The position numbers and the translations under genes are program-made. Below are positions 18,279 to 28,383 of a stretch of DNA of 64,000 nucleotides, piece by piece. The stretch covers positions 310,001-374,000 of the forward strand of contig NZ_JAMXLX010000003.1 of the NCBI RefSeq assembly GCF_024055605.1, given 5' to 3'. The stretch is from Ciceribacter sichuanensis (GTDB lineage: Bacteria; Pseudomonadota; Alphaproteobacteria; Rhizobiales; Rhizobiaceae). Each line of letters begins with the position of its first letter. The first letter of the stretch is position 1. The notes under the pieces were generated by a model. That model made no database searches and was not told the origin of the DNA. It saw nothing but the letters and a program-made list of their open reading frames with translations.

Positions 18279-20534
18279 ATGCTTTATAAGTTCAGAAGAC
18301 CGCACCGGGCGCTGGTGCTGGTTCTGCTTGTCTCGGCAAGTTATGCCCAGTTGCCGCCAGTGGCCGCATTGGCCCAGGATAGCTCTACGGAAGACGATAC
18401 TGCCTCCAGCAATTCGTCGACCGTTCTCGCGCCGATCACGGTAACGGGCAAGAAGACCGGACGTCCGACTGCGACGGAGCCAATAGGCGCGACGTTTGCC
18501 GAGCCGGAATCGGCCCATCAGGCCTCGCAGACCATGTCGGTCGTGGAAAGATCGTGGATCGACACCACGACCCCGAAAAGCACGGTAGACATCCTCGCGG
18601 ATGTGCCGGGTGTCACCATCTCGCGTAACGGCGGTCTCGGCGGCCAGATCTATCTGCGCGGTTTCAACTCGAATGACTGGCGGTCGAGCTTCTATATCGA
18701 TGGCAATCGCTTCCGCGGCCGCAATACGCTGCAATACATGCTGATCTCCCCGGAAGAGATCGAGCGGGTCGAAGTCATTCGCGGCCCGGCATCGCTTCTC
18801 TATGGCAGCGACGCATTGACGGGCGTGGTGAACGTCATCACGCGCCAGCCGGACTACGATACGTCGGGCGACTGGCGCGTTGCCGGCGGCGGCAGTTCCG
18901 TTTCCTATAACAGCAACGGTAACGGGCTCGTCGGGACCCAGGACCTGACCATCGTCGGCCATGACTTCGATATCACCGGCACGCTGACCGGCCGTCGTTC
19001 CAGCGATTACGAATCGCCCGCCGGTACGGTGGAAAACAGCGACTACAAGGCTCTCGGCGGTAGTGTGGTCGTTGGTTACACGCCTGTCGAAGGGCAACGG
19101 CTGGAATTCGTCTATCGCGACCAGTATGTCGAAAGCGGTCGAGCCGGCGGCGTCGGTGGCGTGCCAGGCGCACCTTACCGTGCCGCTCGCGAAGACCCTC
19201 TCCAGGTCCATATGGGCCGCGTGAACTATTCCGGCGACTTCACCGATGGCCTGTTCGATCACATCGAGGCCAGCGCCTATGTCGACAAGTTCTACACCGA
19301 ACTGGAGGTACAGGCGAACACCTTCAACAGCGCCGGTCAGCTGACGCGCAAAACCACGACCCGCAACTATGTCGTCGATCCGACCGTGATCGGCGGCAAC
19401 GTCAAGGGCTCCATTCCGTGGGAGCAGGGCGAGTGGGGCACAGGCAAGACCACGGTCGGGCTGGACTGGATGCATGAATCCCGTTCCGGCGGCGAGAGCT
19501 CTTCTGTCGTGACCAATTACAACCCGGTAACGGGTGCCGTGATGAGTACGACCTCCACGGCTCGCACGAAATCCAGCCCGGACACGACCCAGGCGAATAT
19601 CGGCGCGTTCATGCTGAACGAGTGGACGCCGGTCGATCCGCTGACCATATCGCTTGGCGCACGATATGACTGGTACCGGACGACGAGCGATCTTTCGCCG
19701 TTGCCGACTGCTCTCCTGCCGTACTTTGAGGACAATAATAACAGCACGAATTCCGCCCTGACGGGTGGTGCGGGCTTTGTCTATCGTCTGACGCCGGAGT
19801 TCGACATTATCGGCAATATCGGCACGTCCTATCGCGAACCGCAAAACTCGGAGATGTTCGCCTTTACCGCGGCCGCGACGCCGACGATTCCCAATCCCGA
19901 ACTGGAGCCGGAAGAGGGCGTTTCCTACGAACTCGGCGCCGCCTGGCACAGCGGCGATGTCGGCATTCAGGTCACGGGTTTCTACAACCGCTACCGCAAC
20001 CTGATCGTCACGGCGCAGAACATGCTCTACGAGGGAACGCGGGTAAATCAGCGGCAGAACGTGGGTAATGCCGAAATCACTGGCGTCGAGGCGGAAATGC
20101 GCTGGCAGGCGACGGATTCGATCAACCTGTTCGGCAAGATCAGCACGCTCCATGCCACGGATGTCGATACCAACCAGACGCTGCCTTACATCGCTCCCGT
20201 GACCGGCAGTATCGGCGTGCAGTATTCGCCGCCGGATTCCGGCTACTCGCTGATCGCCAATGCCGAATGGGCAGGCGACAAGCGCCACATCACCTCGAGC
20301 GAATACCCGACGGACGGCTATATCGTCGCCAACCTCTACGGGCGGTTCGATCTCGAGAAGATGATCTCGGAAAACTACAAGGGAACGACGCTCACCTTCG
20401 GCGTCGAGAACATCTTCGACACTGAATATGTCAGCCCGTCGACGACGGTCAGCGTCGCTTCGGCGAGAAGCATGTACAACCCGTTGGTCGAGCCAGGCCG
20501 CAGCTTCTCCCTGAAGCTGGAACACCGGTTCTGA
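18279..20534 (+). CDS. TonB-dependent outer-membrane receptor (heme/hemoglobin-siderophore type)
   Basis: The protein has about 751 residues. The ATG at 18279 has AAGGA at 10-base spacing; an in-frame GTG at 18273 is too close to it. The signal peptide runs to about AALA-QDSS. A TonB-box-like LAPITVTGKK is followed by the plug (VDILADVPGVTISRNGGLGGQIYLRGF; ERVEVIRGPASLLYGSDALTGVVNVITR) and a 22-strand-type barrel ending in FSLKLEHRF. YREPQNSEMF followed by PNPELEPEEGVSYELG resembles the FRAP/NPNL region of heme receptors, so heme or hemoglobin is the best guess; a siderophore is possible. No ABC transporter or TonB genes adjoin it. Confidence 0.85.
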   Translation: MLYKFRRPHRALVLVLLVSASYAQLPPVAALAQDSSTEDDTASSNSSTVLAPITVTGKKTGRPTATEPIGATFAEPESAHQASQTMSVVERSWIDTTTPKSTVDILADVPGVTISRNGGLGGQIYLRGFNSNDWRSSFYIDGNRFRGRNTLQYMLISPEEIERVEVIRGPASLLYGSDALTGVVNVITRQPDYDTSGDWRVAGGGSSVSYNSNGNGLVGTQDLTIVGHDFDITGTLTGRRSSDYESPAGTVENSDYKALGGSVVVGYTPVEGQRLEFVYRDQYVESGRAGGVGGVPGAPYRAAREDPLQVHMGRVNYSGDFTDGLFDHIEASAYVDKFYTELEVQANTFNSAGQLTRKTTTRNYVVDPTVIGGNVKGSIPWEQGEWGTGKTTVGLDWMHESRSGGESSSVVTNYNPVTGAVMSTTSTARTKSSPDTTQANIGAFMLNEWTPVDPLTISLGARYDWYRTTSDLSPLPTALLPYFEDNNNSTNSALTGGAGFVYRLTPEFDIIGNIGTSYREPQNSEMFAFTAAATPTIPNPELEPEEGVSYELGAAWHSGDVGIQVTGFYNRYRNLIVTAQNMLYEGTRVNQRQNVGNAEITGVEAEMRWQATDSINLFGKISTLHATDVDTNQTLPYIAPVTGSIGVQYSPPDSGYSLIANAEWAGDKRHITSSEYPTDGYIVANLYGRFDLEKMISENYKGTTLTFGVENIFDTEYVSPSTTVSVASARSMYNPLVEPGRSFSLKLEHRF

Positions 20535-20544
20535 TCTGATAAGC

Positions 20545-20575
20545 GGATCCCGGCCGTTGTCTGCGGTCGGGATCC
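20545..20575 (+). terminator. Hairpin after the TonB-dependent receptor
   Basis: GGATCCCGGCCG (20545-20556) and CGGTCGGGATCC (20564-20575) form a 12-bp stem with one G-U pair around a 7-base loop. It starts 10 bases after the receptor stop. No T-tract follows, so it may be a 3'-stabilising hairpin or a factor-assisted end. Confidence 0.5.
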
Positions 20576-20817
20576 GGAGCTGCGCCGCTGGTTGTTATGC
20601 AATTCTTAGTTGTATTGTGTCGGATGATTTTTCCGATGGTGGTAGGGTGTCGCGAAACCGCTACGGTTTTCGAATTTTCTTATTTAGCAATATCGTTTAT
20701 GCGCCTGTCTGGTTGATCTTCATTAACCACAAACCCCCTCAATTTGATGGCTGTTACGCGGAGCAATAGGTCTTGGTGCCTGCTCCCGGATTCATGCGCG
20801 CTCAGGGGGATTACGGA

Positions 20818-23181
20818 ATGCGCTTCAAGTCTATACAGTTAAAGATTGCAACCCTTTCGGGTGTCTGCGTGCTTGCGGCCACGGCGGGGCTGGTGGGTTA
20901 CGGGATCATTTCAGCGAGCAGCACGAGGGAGTTCGTCGCAACGCAGGTGACCAACCTCACGGATGTGAAGACCAGGGAAAGTCTTCAGACACTCGCATCC
21001 ACGCAAGCGGGTGTCATTCGCTCCTCGCTCGATGGCGCTTTCGATGCGGCTCGCGTCATGGCGCGGAGCTTCGAGATGCTGGCCGGCGGCGATGCCTTCA
21101 CCCCGCCTGAAACCCGCCGGACGCAGCTCAATGCGCTTCTCCTGAACGTGCTCAAGGACAATCCGCGTTTCAATGGCACCTACAGCGCATGGGAACCGAA
21201 TGCGCTCGATGGCGCTGATGCCGAGTTTCGTGATCGTCGCGATATGGGATCGGATGCAACGGGCCGCTTCCTGCCGTACTGGACCCGGGATGCCGCCGGC
21301 AAGATCGCGATCCAGCCGCTGGTGGAATATGACAGCTCCGAGCTTCACCCGAACGGTGTGATGAAGGGTGGCTGGTATATCGGCCCGCAAACGGGCCATG
21401 GCGAAAGCATTCTCGATCCGTTGCCCTATATCGTACAAGGCAAGAGCGTCTATCTCGCTACCATGTCGGCGCCGATTACCGTCAACGGAAAATTCGCCGG
21501 TGTTGCCGGTGCCGATTTCGATCTCTCTTTCGTGCAGAAGCTCGCCGAACAGGTGAAAGCATCGATCTACGGGGGCAAGGCGTCGGTATCGATCGTCAGT
21601 TACAAGGGGCTGGTGGTGGCTTCCAGCGAGAAACCGGAGACTATTGGCCAGCCGTTCGATCAGGGTAACAGCGCCCTGTCGCAATATCTGTCGCTCATCC
21701 AGTCCGGCAAGGAGGAGGTCCTGGCCAGCAACGAAGCGTTCAAGGCGTTTTCGCCAATTATCATCGGCAGGACCAAGACGCCTTGGTCGGTGATGATCGA
21801 CGTTCCGCGTGCGGTCGCGATGGCCGAGGCGACGAAGCTCGACCAGGATCTCACGGATCGCAACGCCAGTGACGGTGTCCTGCAGGTCGCCGTGGCCGCC
21901 GTCATCGCGCTGGGCGGCATCGCCGCGATGTGGCTTGTCGCGCACAGCATTGCCGGCCCCATTCGCAACATGACCGCCAGCATGCGCCGACTGGCCGATG
22001 GCGACACGGATTGTGATATCCCGGGCATCGGTCTGCCTGACGAGATCGGGGCCATGGCCGCGGCGGTGGAGGTTTTCCGCAACAATGCGATTGCCAATCG
22101 GCGTCTCGAGGAAGAGGCTGCGGCAACGCAGGAGACGACGGAACGCGAGCGTCGCCGCAACATGGACATCGAGCGGGTGCGGACCGAGGCCATGACCCAG
22201 GCGACTGCCGGGCTGGCGGATGGCCTGAGGCAGCTTGCCGCCGGCAACCTTTCCTTCCATCTCGCCGATCCCTTTGCCGCCGAGTTCGAGAGCCTGAGAA
22301 GCGACTTCAACGCAGCCGTCACCCAGCTCGGTCGTGCCATGGCCGCGGTCGCTGCCGCGTCACGCTCCATCGACACCGGCACGCAGGAGATCAGCCAGAG
22401 CGCGGACGATCTTTCCAAGCGCACCGAGCAGCAGGCCGCCTCGCTGGAGGAGACCGCTGCCGCACTCGACGAAATCACCGCCAATGTGACGAACTCCTCG
22501 AGGCGGGCCGAAGAGGCTCGAAGCGTTGCCGTGCAGGCCAACACCAGTGCGACCCATTCCGGCGCGGTGGTGGCGGATGCGGTCAATGCCATGCAGCGCA
22601 TCGAGCAGTCTTCCAACCAGATCGCCAGCATCATCGGCGTGATCGACGAGATTGCCTTCCAGACCAACCTGCTGGCGCTGAATGCCGGGGTCGAAGCCGC
22701 GCGTGCCGGGGACGCAGGCAAGGGATTTGCCGTCGTCGCGCAGGAAGTTCGCGAGCTTGCCCAGCGCTCGGCCCAGGCCGCCAAGGAGATCAAGGATCTC
22801 ATCCGCAATTCCAGCGCGGAGGTGGAAAACGGGGTGAAGCTCGTCAAGGATACCGGCGAGGCGCTGAAGACGATCGAGGCCTATATCGTTACCGTCAATC
22901 AACATATGGACGCGATCGCGACTTCCGCCCGCGAGCAATCGCTGGGGCTCTCGGAGGTCAATACCGCTGTCAACCAGATGGACCAGGTGACGCAGAAGAA
23001 TGCGGCCATGGTCGAGGAAGCGAATGCCGCCAGTGCAACGCTTGCCGTCGAATCGCAGCGGCTTCGCGATCTGATCGGGCAGTTCCGGCTTGGAGAGGGC
23101 GCGCGTGATGGCGCTTCGCAACTGCGCCAGATGGGAGCCGAGATGGCGACGCCTGCCCGACGCTATGCCGCTCGGGGATAG
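20818..23181 (+). CDS. Methyl-accepting chemotaxis protein with dCache sensor
   Basis: The protein has 787 residues. The ATG at 20818 has AGGGGGA at 7-base spacing, while an earlier in-frame start at 20773 has none. TM1 is at about residues 8-31, a long periplasmic double-Cache sensor at about 32-352 (WYIGPQTGHG; SVYLATMSAPI; GVAGADFDLSFV), TM2 at about 355-378 and HAMP at about 378-430. The signalling hairpin with tip [21 protein letters not shown] is at about 606-650. It sends ligand signals to CheA/CheW. The C-terminus (RRYAARG) lacks a CheR-binding xWxxF tail. The ligand is unknown. Confidence 0.93.
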   Translation: MRFKSIQLKIATLSGVCVLAATAGLVGYGIISASSTREFVATQVTNLTDVKTRESLQTLASTQAGVIRSSLDGAFDAARVMARSFEMLAGGDAFTPPETRRTQLNALLLNVLKDNPRFNGTYSAWEPNALDGADAEFRDRRDMGSDATGRFLPYWTRDAAGKIAIQPLVEYDSSELHPNGVMKGGWYIGPQTGHGESILDPLPYIVQGKSVYLATMSAPITVNGKFAGVAGADFDLSFVQKLAEQVKASIYGGKASVSIVSYKGLVVASSEKPETIGQPFDQGNSALSQYLSLIQSGKEEVLASNEAFKAFSPIIIGRTKTPWSVMIDVPRAVAMAEATKLDQDLTDRNASDGVLQVAVAAVIALGGIAAMWLVAHSIAGPIRNMTASMRRLADGDTDCDIPGIGLPDEIGAMAAAVEVFRNNAIANRRLEEEAAATQETTERERRRNMDIERVRTEAMTQATAGLADGLRQLAAGNLSFHLADPFAAEFESLRSDFNAAVTQLGRAMAAVAAASRSIDTGTQEISQSADDLSKRTEQQAASLEETAAALDEITANVTNSSRRAEEARSVAVQANTSATHSGAVVADAVNAMQRIEQSSNQIASIIGVIDEIAFQTNLLALNAGVEAARAGDAGKGFAVVAQEVRELAQRSAQAAKEIKDLIRNSSAEVENGVKLVKDTGEALKTIEAYIVTVNQHMDAIATSAREQSLGLSEVNTAVNQMDQVTQKNAAMVEEANAASATLAVESQRLRDLIGQFRLGEGARDGASQLRQMGAEMATPARRYAARG

Positions 23182-23222
23182 CCGGTTGGTTTCTTTCCTC
23201 CTGACGGCATGAGATATTACGG

Positions 23223-23243
23223 CCCGCGGTCTTCCGCGGGTCG
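23223..23243 (+). terminator. Short GC-rich hairpin between the chemoreceptor gene and priA
   Basis: CCCGCGG (23223-23229) and CCGCGGG (23234-23240) form a perfect 7-bp stem around a TCTT loop, 41 bases after the chemoreceptor stop. Only TCGTTCCC follows, so termination strength is doubtful. Confidence 0.35.
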
Positions 23244-23306
23244 TTCCCATTTCCGTGGAGTATTTGCGGTTTCCTTTCCGGGTCCTTGCATGCAAGTTGG
23301 CGCCCC

Positions 23307-25511
23307 ATGAGAGACGATTCGCCCGGACTGTTCGGTTCGCCGCCGCGCCCTCGCGTCGTGCCCGTTCTGGTGCCGATGCCGGCGCCGACGGCCTACAGCT
23401 ATGCCGTGCCGGAAGGCATGGCGGCCGAGCCGGGCTCGATCGTGCAGGTGCCGCTCGGGCCGCGTCAGGTCATCGGTGTCGTTTGGGACGGGCCGGATGC
23501 CGGTTCCGTCGATCCGAAGAAGCTGCGTGCCATCACCAAGGTGTTCGATTGTCCGCCGCTTGACCTGAACATGCGCACCTTTATCGACTGGGTAGCGTCC
23601 TATACTTTGTCGCCTCCGGGTTATGTAGCGCGCATGGCGCTTCGGGCGCCGGCCGCGTTCGATCCAGAGCCGATGGTGGAAGGTTTTCGCTTTTCCGGTA
23701 TCGAGCCGGAGAAACTGACGCCCGCGCGGCGCAAGGTTCTCGATCTCGCGGCGGATGGTCTTTCCTGGACGAAGAGCGGGCTCGCCCATGCATCGGGGGT
23801 TTCCTCGAGCGTGATCGACGGGCTGGTGAAACAGGGCGTGTTCGAAACAGTGTTCCTGCCGCCGCCGCCGCTGGTGGCCAAGCCCGATCCTGAATTTGCC
23901 GAATCCCGGCTGGCCGGACCACAGAAGGAAGCGGCCGACGAAATCCTCGAAGGCGTTCGCGCCGGAGGCTTTTCGGTCGCCCTGATCGACGGTGTGACGG
24001 GATCCGGCAAGACCGAAGTCTATTTCGAGGCGATTGCCGAGACGTTGCGGCAGGGAAAGCAGGTCCTGATCCTCCTGCCGGAAATCGCGCTGACAGCCAA
24101 TTTCCTCGAACGCTTTCAGGATCGCTTCGGCGCGAAGCCGGGGGAATGGCATTCGGATCTGGCGACGAAGACCCGCGAAAAGGTCTGGCGTCAATGCGCG
24201 ACCGGCGATATCCGCGTGGTGGCCGGCGCGCGTTCCGCTCTCTTCCTGCCCTTCGAGGATCTTGGCCTCATCATCGTCGACGAAGAGCACGATCCCGCTT
24301 TCAAGCAGGAAGACCGGGTTTTCTATAACGCCCGCGACATGGCGGTGGTGCGTGCCAGGATATCCGGTTTCCCCGTGGTTCTGGTATCGGCGACACCTTC
24401 GGTCGAGAGCCAGGTCAATAGCCAGAGCGGGCGCTATCGGCGCATTCATCTGCCGACACGTTTCGCCGGCGCAGCACTACCGGACCTGCATCTCATCGAC
24501 ATGCGCCGGCATCCGCCGGAACGTGGCGGGTTCATTTCGCCGCTATTGCTCAAGGCCGTCGGCAAGACGGTCGAGCGCAAGGAGCAGGCGCTGCTCTTCC
24601 TAAACCGCCGTGGCTATGCGCCGCTGACGCTCTGCCGTGTCTGTGGTCATCGCTTCCAGTGCCCGCAATGTTCCAGCTGGCTGGTGGAGCACCGGTTTCG
24701 CGGGCAGATCCAGTGCCATCAATGCGGTTATGCCGAGCCGACGCCGCAGGCCTGCCCGGAATGCGGAACACTCGATCATCTGGTCGCCTGCGGACCCGGC
24801 GTCGAGCGCATCGCGGAGGAAGTCGAGAAGCACTTCCCCGATGCCCGGACACTGGTGCTTTCCTCCGACCTTGGCGGCGTGAAGCGATTGCGCCTCGAGC
24901 TGGAGGCCATTGCCAATGGCGAGGCGGATATCGTCATCGGCACCCAACTTGTCGCGAAGGGGCATAACTTCCCGCTCATGACGCTTGTCGGCATCGTGGA
25001 CGCCGATATCGGCCTTGCCAATGGCGACCCGCGGGCGGCCGAACGCACCTTCCAGCTCCTTTCGCAGGTGACGGGTCGTGCTGGGCGAACGGGGCGCAAG
25101 AGCCACGGTTTACTGCAGACTTTCCAGCCGATGCATCCGGTGATGCAGGCGATTGTCTCGGGTGACGCCGAAGCCTTCTACGATCGGGAAATCCTCGAGC
25201 GCGAGCGCGCCGGCCTGCCGCCGTTCGGCCGGCTGGTGTCGATCATCGTTTCGGCTGACAACCGGATCGATGCCGAAACCCATGCGAGGCAGCTCAGGCA
25301 GGCAGCCCCCTCGGAGTCCGGCGTGGCCGTTCTCGGGCCGGCGGAGGCGCCTCTTGCGCTGATCCGAGGTCGCCATCGCTTCCGTCTGCTCGTTCATGGC
25401 CGTCGCAACAGCGATATGCAGGGTTTCGTGCGGACCATGCTCGCCAACGGGCCGAAGGAACGTCGCTCGATCCAGGTCCAGGTCGATGTCGACCCGCAAA
25501 GCTTCCTGTAA
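23307..25511 (+). CDS. priA: Primosomal replication protein N' (PriA helicase)
   Basis: The protein has 734 residues from ATG 23307; a TTG at 23286 would add seven residues without support. The N-terminal 3'-DNA-binding domain (VVPVLVPMPAPTAYSYAVP) comes first. Walker A (GVTGSGKTEVYFEAI) and the DEEH box (LIIVDEEHDPAFKQED) follow, then the zinc-binding Cys cluster (CRVCGHRFQCPQCSS, CHQCG, CPECG) and helicase motifs GTQLVAKGHNFPLMTLVGIVDAD and QVTGRAGR. PriA restarts stalled replication forks. The short rhizobial N-terminus is normal for the group. Confidence 0.96.
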   Translation: MRDDSPGLFGSPPRPRVVPVLVPMPAPTAYSYAVPEGMAAEPGSIVQVPLGPRQVIGVVWDGPDAGSVDPKKLRAITKVFDCPPLDLNMRTFIDWVASYTLSPPGYVARMALRAPAAFDPEPMVEGFRFSGIEPEKLTPARRKVLDLAADGLSWTKSGLAHASGVSSSVIDGLVKQGVFETVFLPPPPLVAKPDPEFAESRLAGPQKEAADEILEGVRAGGFSVALIDGVTGSGKTEVYFEAIAETLRQGKQVLILLPEIALTANFLERFQDRFGAKPGEWHSDLATKTREKVWRQCATGDIRVVAGARSALFLPFEDLGLIIVDEEHDPAFKQEDRVFYNARDMAVVRARISGFPVVLVSATPSVESQVNSQSGRYRRIHLPTRFAGAALPDLHLIDMRRHPPERGGFISPLLLKAVGKTVERKEQALLFLNRRGYAPLTLCRVCGHRFQCPQCSSWLVEHRFRGQIQCHQCGYAEPTPQACPECGTLDHLVACGPGVERIAEEVEKHFPDARTLVLSSDLGGVKRLRLELEAIANGEADIVIGTQLVAKGHNFPLMTLVGIVDADIGLANGDPRAAERTFQLLSQVTGRAGRTGRKSHGLLQTFQPMHPVMQAIVSGDAEAFYDREILERERAGLPPFGRLVSIIVSADNRIDAETHARQLRQAAPSESGVAVLGPAEAPLALIRGRHRFRLLVHGRRNSDMQGFVRTMLANGPKERRSIQVQVDVDPQSFL

Positions 25512-25613
25512 TCCACCGAAATCCGTCCCAACTGGCATTTCCAGGAGATACCGCGATCCACTCGTTTGTGCGATAAGCCTCGCCTGACTGATTTCGCAAG
25601 ACGGGGATGACAG

Positions 25614-25997
25614 ATGGAGTTCTATTTTCCGACGGAGTTCGGTGAGCAACTGGCCTTTGGAGCCGCCGCCGCCATGGTTCTGATCGGTGCTTTCGTAATG
25701 TTCGCACCGGGCATCGCCATGAAGCTTTTCGGCGTCCAGCCGAGAGATGGCCGGCCGGAAGGCTATAGTGCCGTCCGTTCGGCTGGCGGCCTGATTGCGG
25801 GCTTCGCGGGAACCGCTCTCCTTCTTGCCCAGCCAATGGTCTATTTCGCACTCGGCTCCGCCGTCGTTCTTGCAGCGTTCGGAAGGGTACTTTCGATCAT
25901 GTCCGACAGAGGCGCGACGGTTGCGAATTTTCTATTCCTGATTGTGGAAATTGCCTTGGCTGCTTTGCCGATCATTTTCTTCTTTGGTCTCGTCTGA
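25614..25997 (+). CDS. Small four-helix membrane protein, unknown function
   Basis: The protein has 127 residues with about four hydrophobic helices (AAAAMVLIGAFVMFAPGIAMKLFG; AGGLIAGFAGTALLLAQPMVYFAL; VVLAAFGRVLSIM; FLFLIVEIALAALPIIFFFG). It resembles DUF4345-like proteins. I recall closely similar rhizobial proteins between priA and atpH annotated as a phage-infection-associated family, but I cannot verify that. It stands alone, 102 bases after priA and 261 before atpH, so its context gives little help. Confidence 0.6.
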   Translation: MEFYFPTEFGEQLAFGAAAAMVLIGAFVMFAPGIAMKLFGVQPRDGRPEGYSAVRSAGGLIAGFAGTALLLAQPMVYFALGSAVVLAAFGRVLSIMSDRGATVANFLFLIVEIALAALPIIFFFGLV

Positions 25998-26258
25998 GCG
26001 GTCGGGGCATTCGGACGCAGAGGCATTCTGGCAATTTGACGCAGTTTCCCGGAAAATTGCTGCCAAGGTCTTGTCCTAAAGACTCATTCCGTTAATACGC
26101 GTGTTGCGAGTCCAGAGTTCCTATGCTAGACGGACCGCGAAATTCGGAAAACGCAAGCGGACTATTCTTGTGTTTTCGGGGGAAAACGTAACGATTTCAG
26201 GGTTATGCGCATCGCCTCCAAGGGGCGGGCAGATTCTGGATGAAAATCAGGGAATATT

Positions 26259-26825
26259 TTGCCCGTGGCAGACACATCCCAAGTCATTTCAGGCGTGGCG
26301 GAGCGCTATGCATCCTCGCTTTTCGAGCTTGCTCTCGAAGCCGGTTCCGTTGATGCAGTTGCCGCCGATCTCAACCGTTTCCAGGCGATGATCGATGAAA
26401 GCGACGACCTGAAGCGACTGGTGCTTTCTCCGGTGTTTACCGCCGAGGATCAGTCCAAGGCCGTTGAAGCGCTCTGCGCAAAGGCCGGCATCGGCGGTCT
26501 CGTCGCAAACTTCCTCAAGGTGGTTGCCGGCAACCGGCGGCTTTTTGCCGTTTCGGGCATGATTGCCGCTTTCCGACAGATCGCAGCCCGTCATCGCGGT
26601 GAAGTCACCGCCGAAGTAGCGTCTGCTCATGCACTTACTTCCGAACAGGAAAACGAATTGAAGGCGGCGCTGAAGGGCGTCACTGGCAAGGATGTCTCGA
26701 TCAACGTCTCGATCGATCCGTCCATTCTCGGTGGTCTGATCGTCAAGGTCGGCTCGCGCCAGATCGACACGTCCCTTCGCACCAAACTTTCCACCCTTAA
26801 GCTTGCACTGAAAGAGGTTGGCTGA
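26259..26825 (+). CDS. atpH: ATP synthase F1 subunit delta
   Basis: The protein has 188 residues. The delta subunit links the F1 head to the peripheral stalk b/b' subunits. Typical segments are [18 protein letters not shown] at the N-terminus, [45 protein letters not shown] in the middle, and [20 protein letters not shown] at the end. The start is TTG 26259 (MPVADTSQ, the N-terminus I recall from other rhizobia); GTG 26265 is an alternative. The stop TGA overlaps the atpA ATG by one base. F0 genes are not in this cluster, as usual for alphaproteobacteria. Confidence 0.93.
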   Translation: MPVADTSQVISGVAERYASSLFELALEAGSVDAVAADLNRFQAMIDESDDLKRLVLSPVFTAEDQSKAVEALCAKAGIGGLVANFLKVVAGNRRLFAVSGMIAAFRQIAARHRGEVTAEVASAHALTSEQENELKAALKGVTGKDVSINVSIDPSILGGLIVKVGSRQIDTSLRTKLSTLKLALKEVG

Positions 26826-28354
26826 TGGATATCCGCGCCGCGGAAATTTCCGCAATTCTGAAAGATCAAATCAAAAATTTCGGCAAAGAGGCGGAAGTCT
26901 CGGAAGTCGGCCAGGTTCTCTCCGTTGGTGACGGTATCGCCCGCGTTTACGGCCTCGACAATGTTCAGGCCGGCGAAATGGTCGAGTTCCCCGGCGGCAT
27001 CCGCGGCATGGCGCTGAACCTCGAAGCCGATAACGTCGGTGTCGTTATTTTCGGTTCCGACCGCGACATCAAGGAAGGCGACACCGTCAAGCGGACCGGC
27101 GCCATCGTGGACGTCCCGGTTGGTCCGGAACTGCTCGGCCGCGTCGTTGACGCGCTCGGCAATCCGATCGACGGCAAGGGTCCGATCAATGCCACCCGTC
27201 GCGCTCGCGTCGACGTCAAGGCACCCGGCATCATTCCGCGCAAGTCGGTTCATGAGCCGATGTCGACCGGCCTCAAGGCCATCGACGCCCTGATCCCGGT
27301 CGGTCGCGGCCAGCGCGAACTGGTCATCGGCGACCGTCAGACAGGCAAGACCGCCATCATTCTCGACACGATTCTGAACCAGAAGGCCATTCACGACAAT
27401 GGTCCGGACGGCGACAAGCTGTTCTGCGTCTACGTCGCTATCGGTCAGAAGCGCTCGACCGTTGCACAGTTCGTGAAGGTTCTCGAAGAACGCGGCGCTC
27501 TCAAGTACTCGATCGTCGTTGCAGCGACCGCTTCCGACCCGGCTCCGATGCAGTATCTCGCACCGTTCGCCGGTTGCGCCATGGGCGAATACTTCCGCGA
27601 CAACGGCCAGCATGCCCTGATCGGCTATGACGACCTTTCCAAACAGGCCGTTGCCTACCGCCAGATGTCTCTGTTGCTGCGTCGTCCTCCGGGCCGCGAA
27701 GCTTATCCGGGTGACGTTTTCTACCTGCATTCCCGTCTGCTCGAGCGCGCTGCAAAGCTCTCCGACGAGCGTGGCGCCGGTTCGCTGACCGCTCTGCCGG
27801 TTATCGAAACCCAGGGTAACGACGTTTCGGCGTTTATTCCGACCAACGTGATCTCGATCACCGACGGCCAGATCTTCCTCGAAACCGACCTGTTCTACCA
27901 GGGTATCCGTCCGGCCGTTAACGTCGGCCTTTCGGTTTCCCGCGTTGGTTCGTCGGCCCAGATCAAGGCGATGAAGCAGGTTGCCGGCTCGATCAAGGGC
28001 GAACTCGCCCAGTATCGCGAAATGGCTGCCTTCGCCCAGTTCGGTTCGGACCTCGACGCTTCCACCCAGCGCCTGCTGAACCGTGGTGCACGTCTGACCG
28101 AACTTCTGAAGCAGCCGCAGTTCTCACCGCTCAAGACGGAAGAACAGGTTGCGGTGATCTTCGCTGGTGTAAACGGTTACCTCGACAAGATCTCGGTTGC
28201 CCAGGTCGGCAAGTTCGAACAGGGTCTGCTTTCCTACCTCCGGTCGGAAGGCAAGGCTATCCTCGACATCATCCGTACGGAAAAGGCCATCAGCGACGAC
28301 ACCAAGGGCAAGCTCAAGGCTGCTCTTGACGCTTTCGCCAAGTCTTTCGCGTAA
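26825..28354 (+). CDS. atpA: ATP synthase F1 subunit alpha
   Basis: The protein has 509 residues, normal length. Alpha forms the non-catalytic nucleotide sites of the F1 hexamer. The Walker A is [14 protein letters not shown], with the upstream segment [15 protein letters not shown] and the downstream signature [17 protein letters not shown]. The arginine finger lies in that last stretch (SRVGS). The ATG overlaps the atpH stop (TGATG), indicating translational coupling, and atpG follows after 29 bases. Confidence 0.98.
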   Translation: MDIRAAEISAILKDQIKNFGKEAEVSEVGQVLSVGDGIARVYGLDNVQAGEMVEFPGGIRGMALNLEADNVGVVIFGSDRDIKEGDTVKRTGAIVDVPVGPELLGRVVDALGNPIDGKGPINATRRARVDVKAPGIIPRKSVHEPMSTGLKAIDALIPVGRGQRELVIGDRQTGKTAIILDTILNQKAIHDNGPDGDKLFCVYVAIGQKRSTVAQFVKVLEERGALKYSIVVAATASDPAPMQYLAPFAGCAMGEYFRDNGQHALIGYDDLSKQAVAYRQMSLLLRRPPGREAYPGDVFYLHSRLLERAAKLSDERGAGSLTALPVIETQGNDVSAFIPTNVISITDGQIFLETDLFYQGIRPAVNVGLSVSRVGSSAQIKAMKQVAGSIKGELAQYREMAAFAQFGSDLDASTQRLLNRGARLTELLKQPQFSPLKTEEQVAVIFAGVNGYLDKISVAQVGKFEQGLLSYLRSEGKAILDIIRTEKAISDDTKGKLKAALDAFAKSFA

Positions 28355-28383
28355 TCGGGGCTCAAGCCAAGGACGGATAACGG

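Noticed and set aside
18156..20525. A 789-codon antisense frame covering the TonB-dependent receptor
   Set aside because: The composition is Arg/His/Asp-rich shadow sequence with no domain; the plus-strand gene has signal peptide, plug and barrel motifs.
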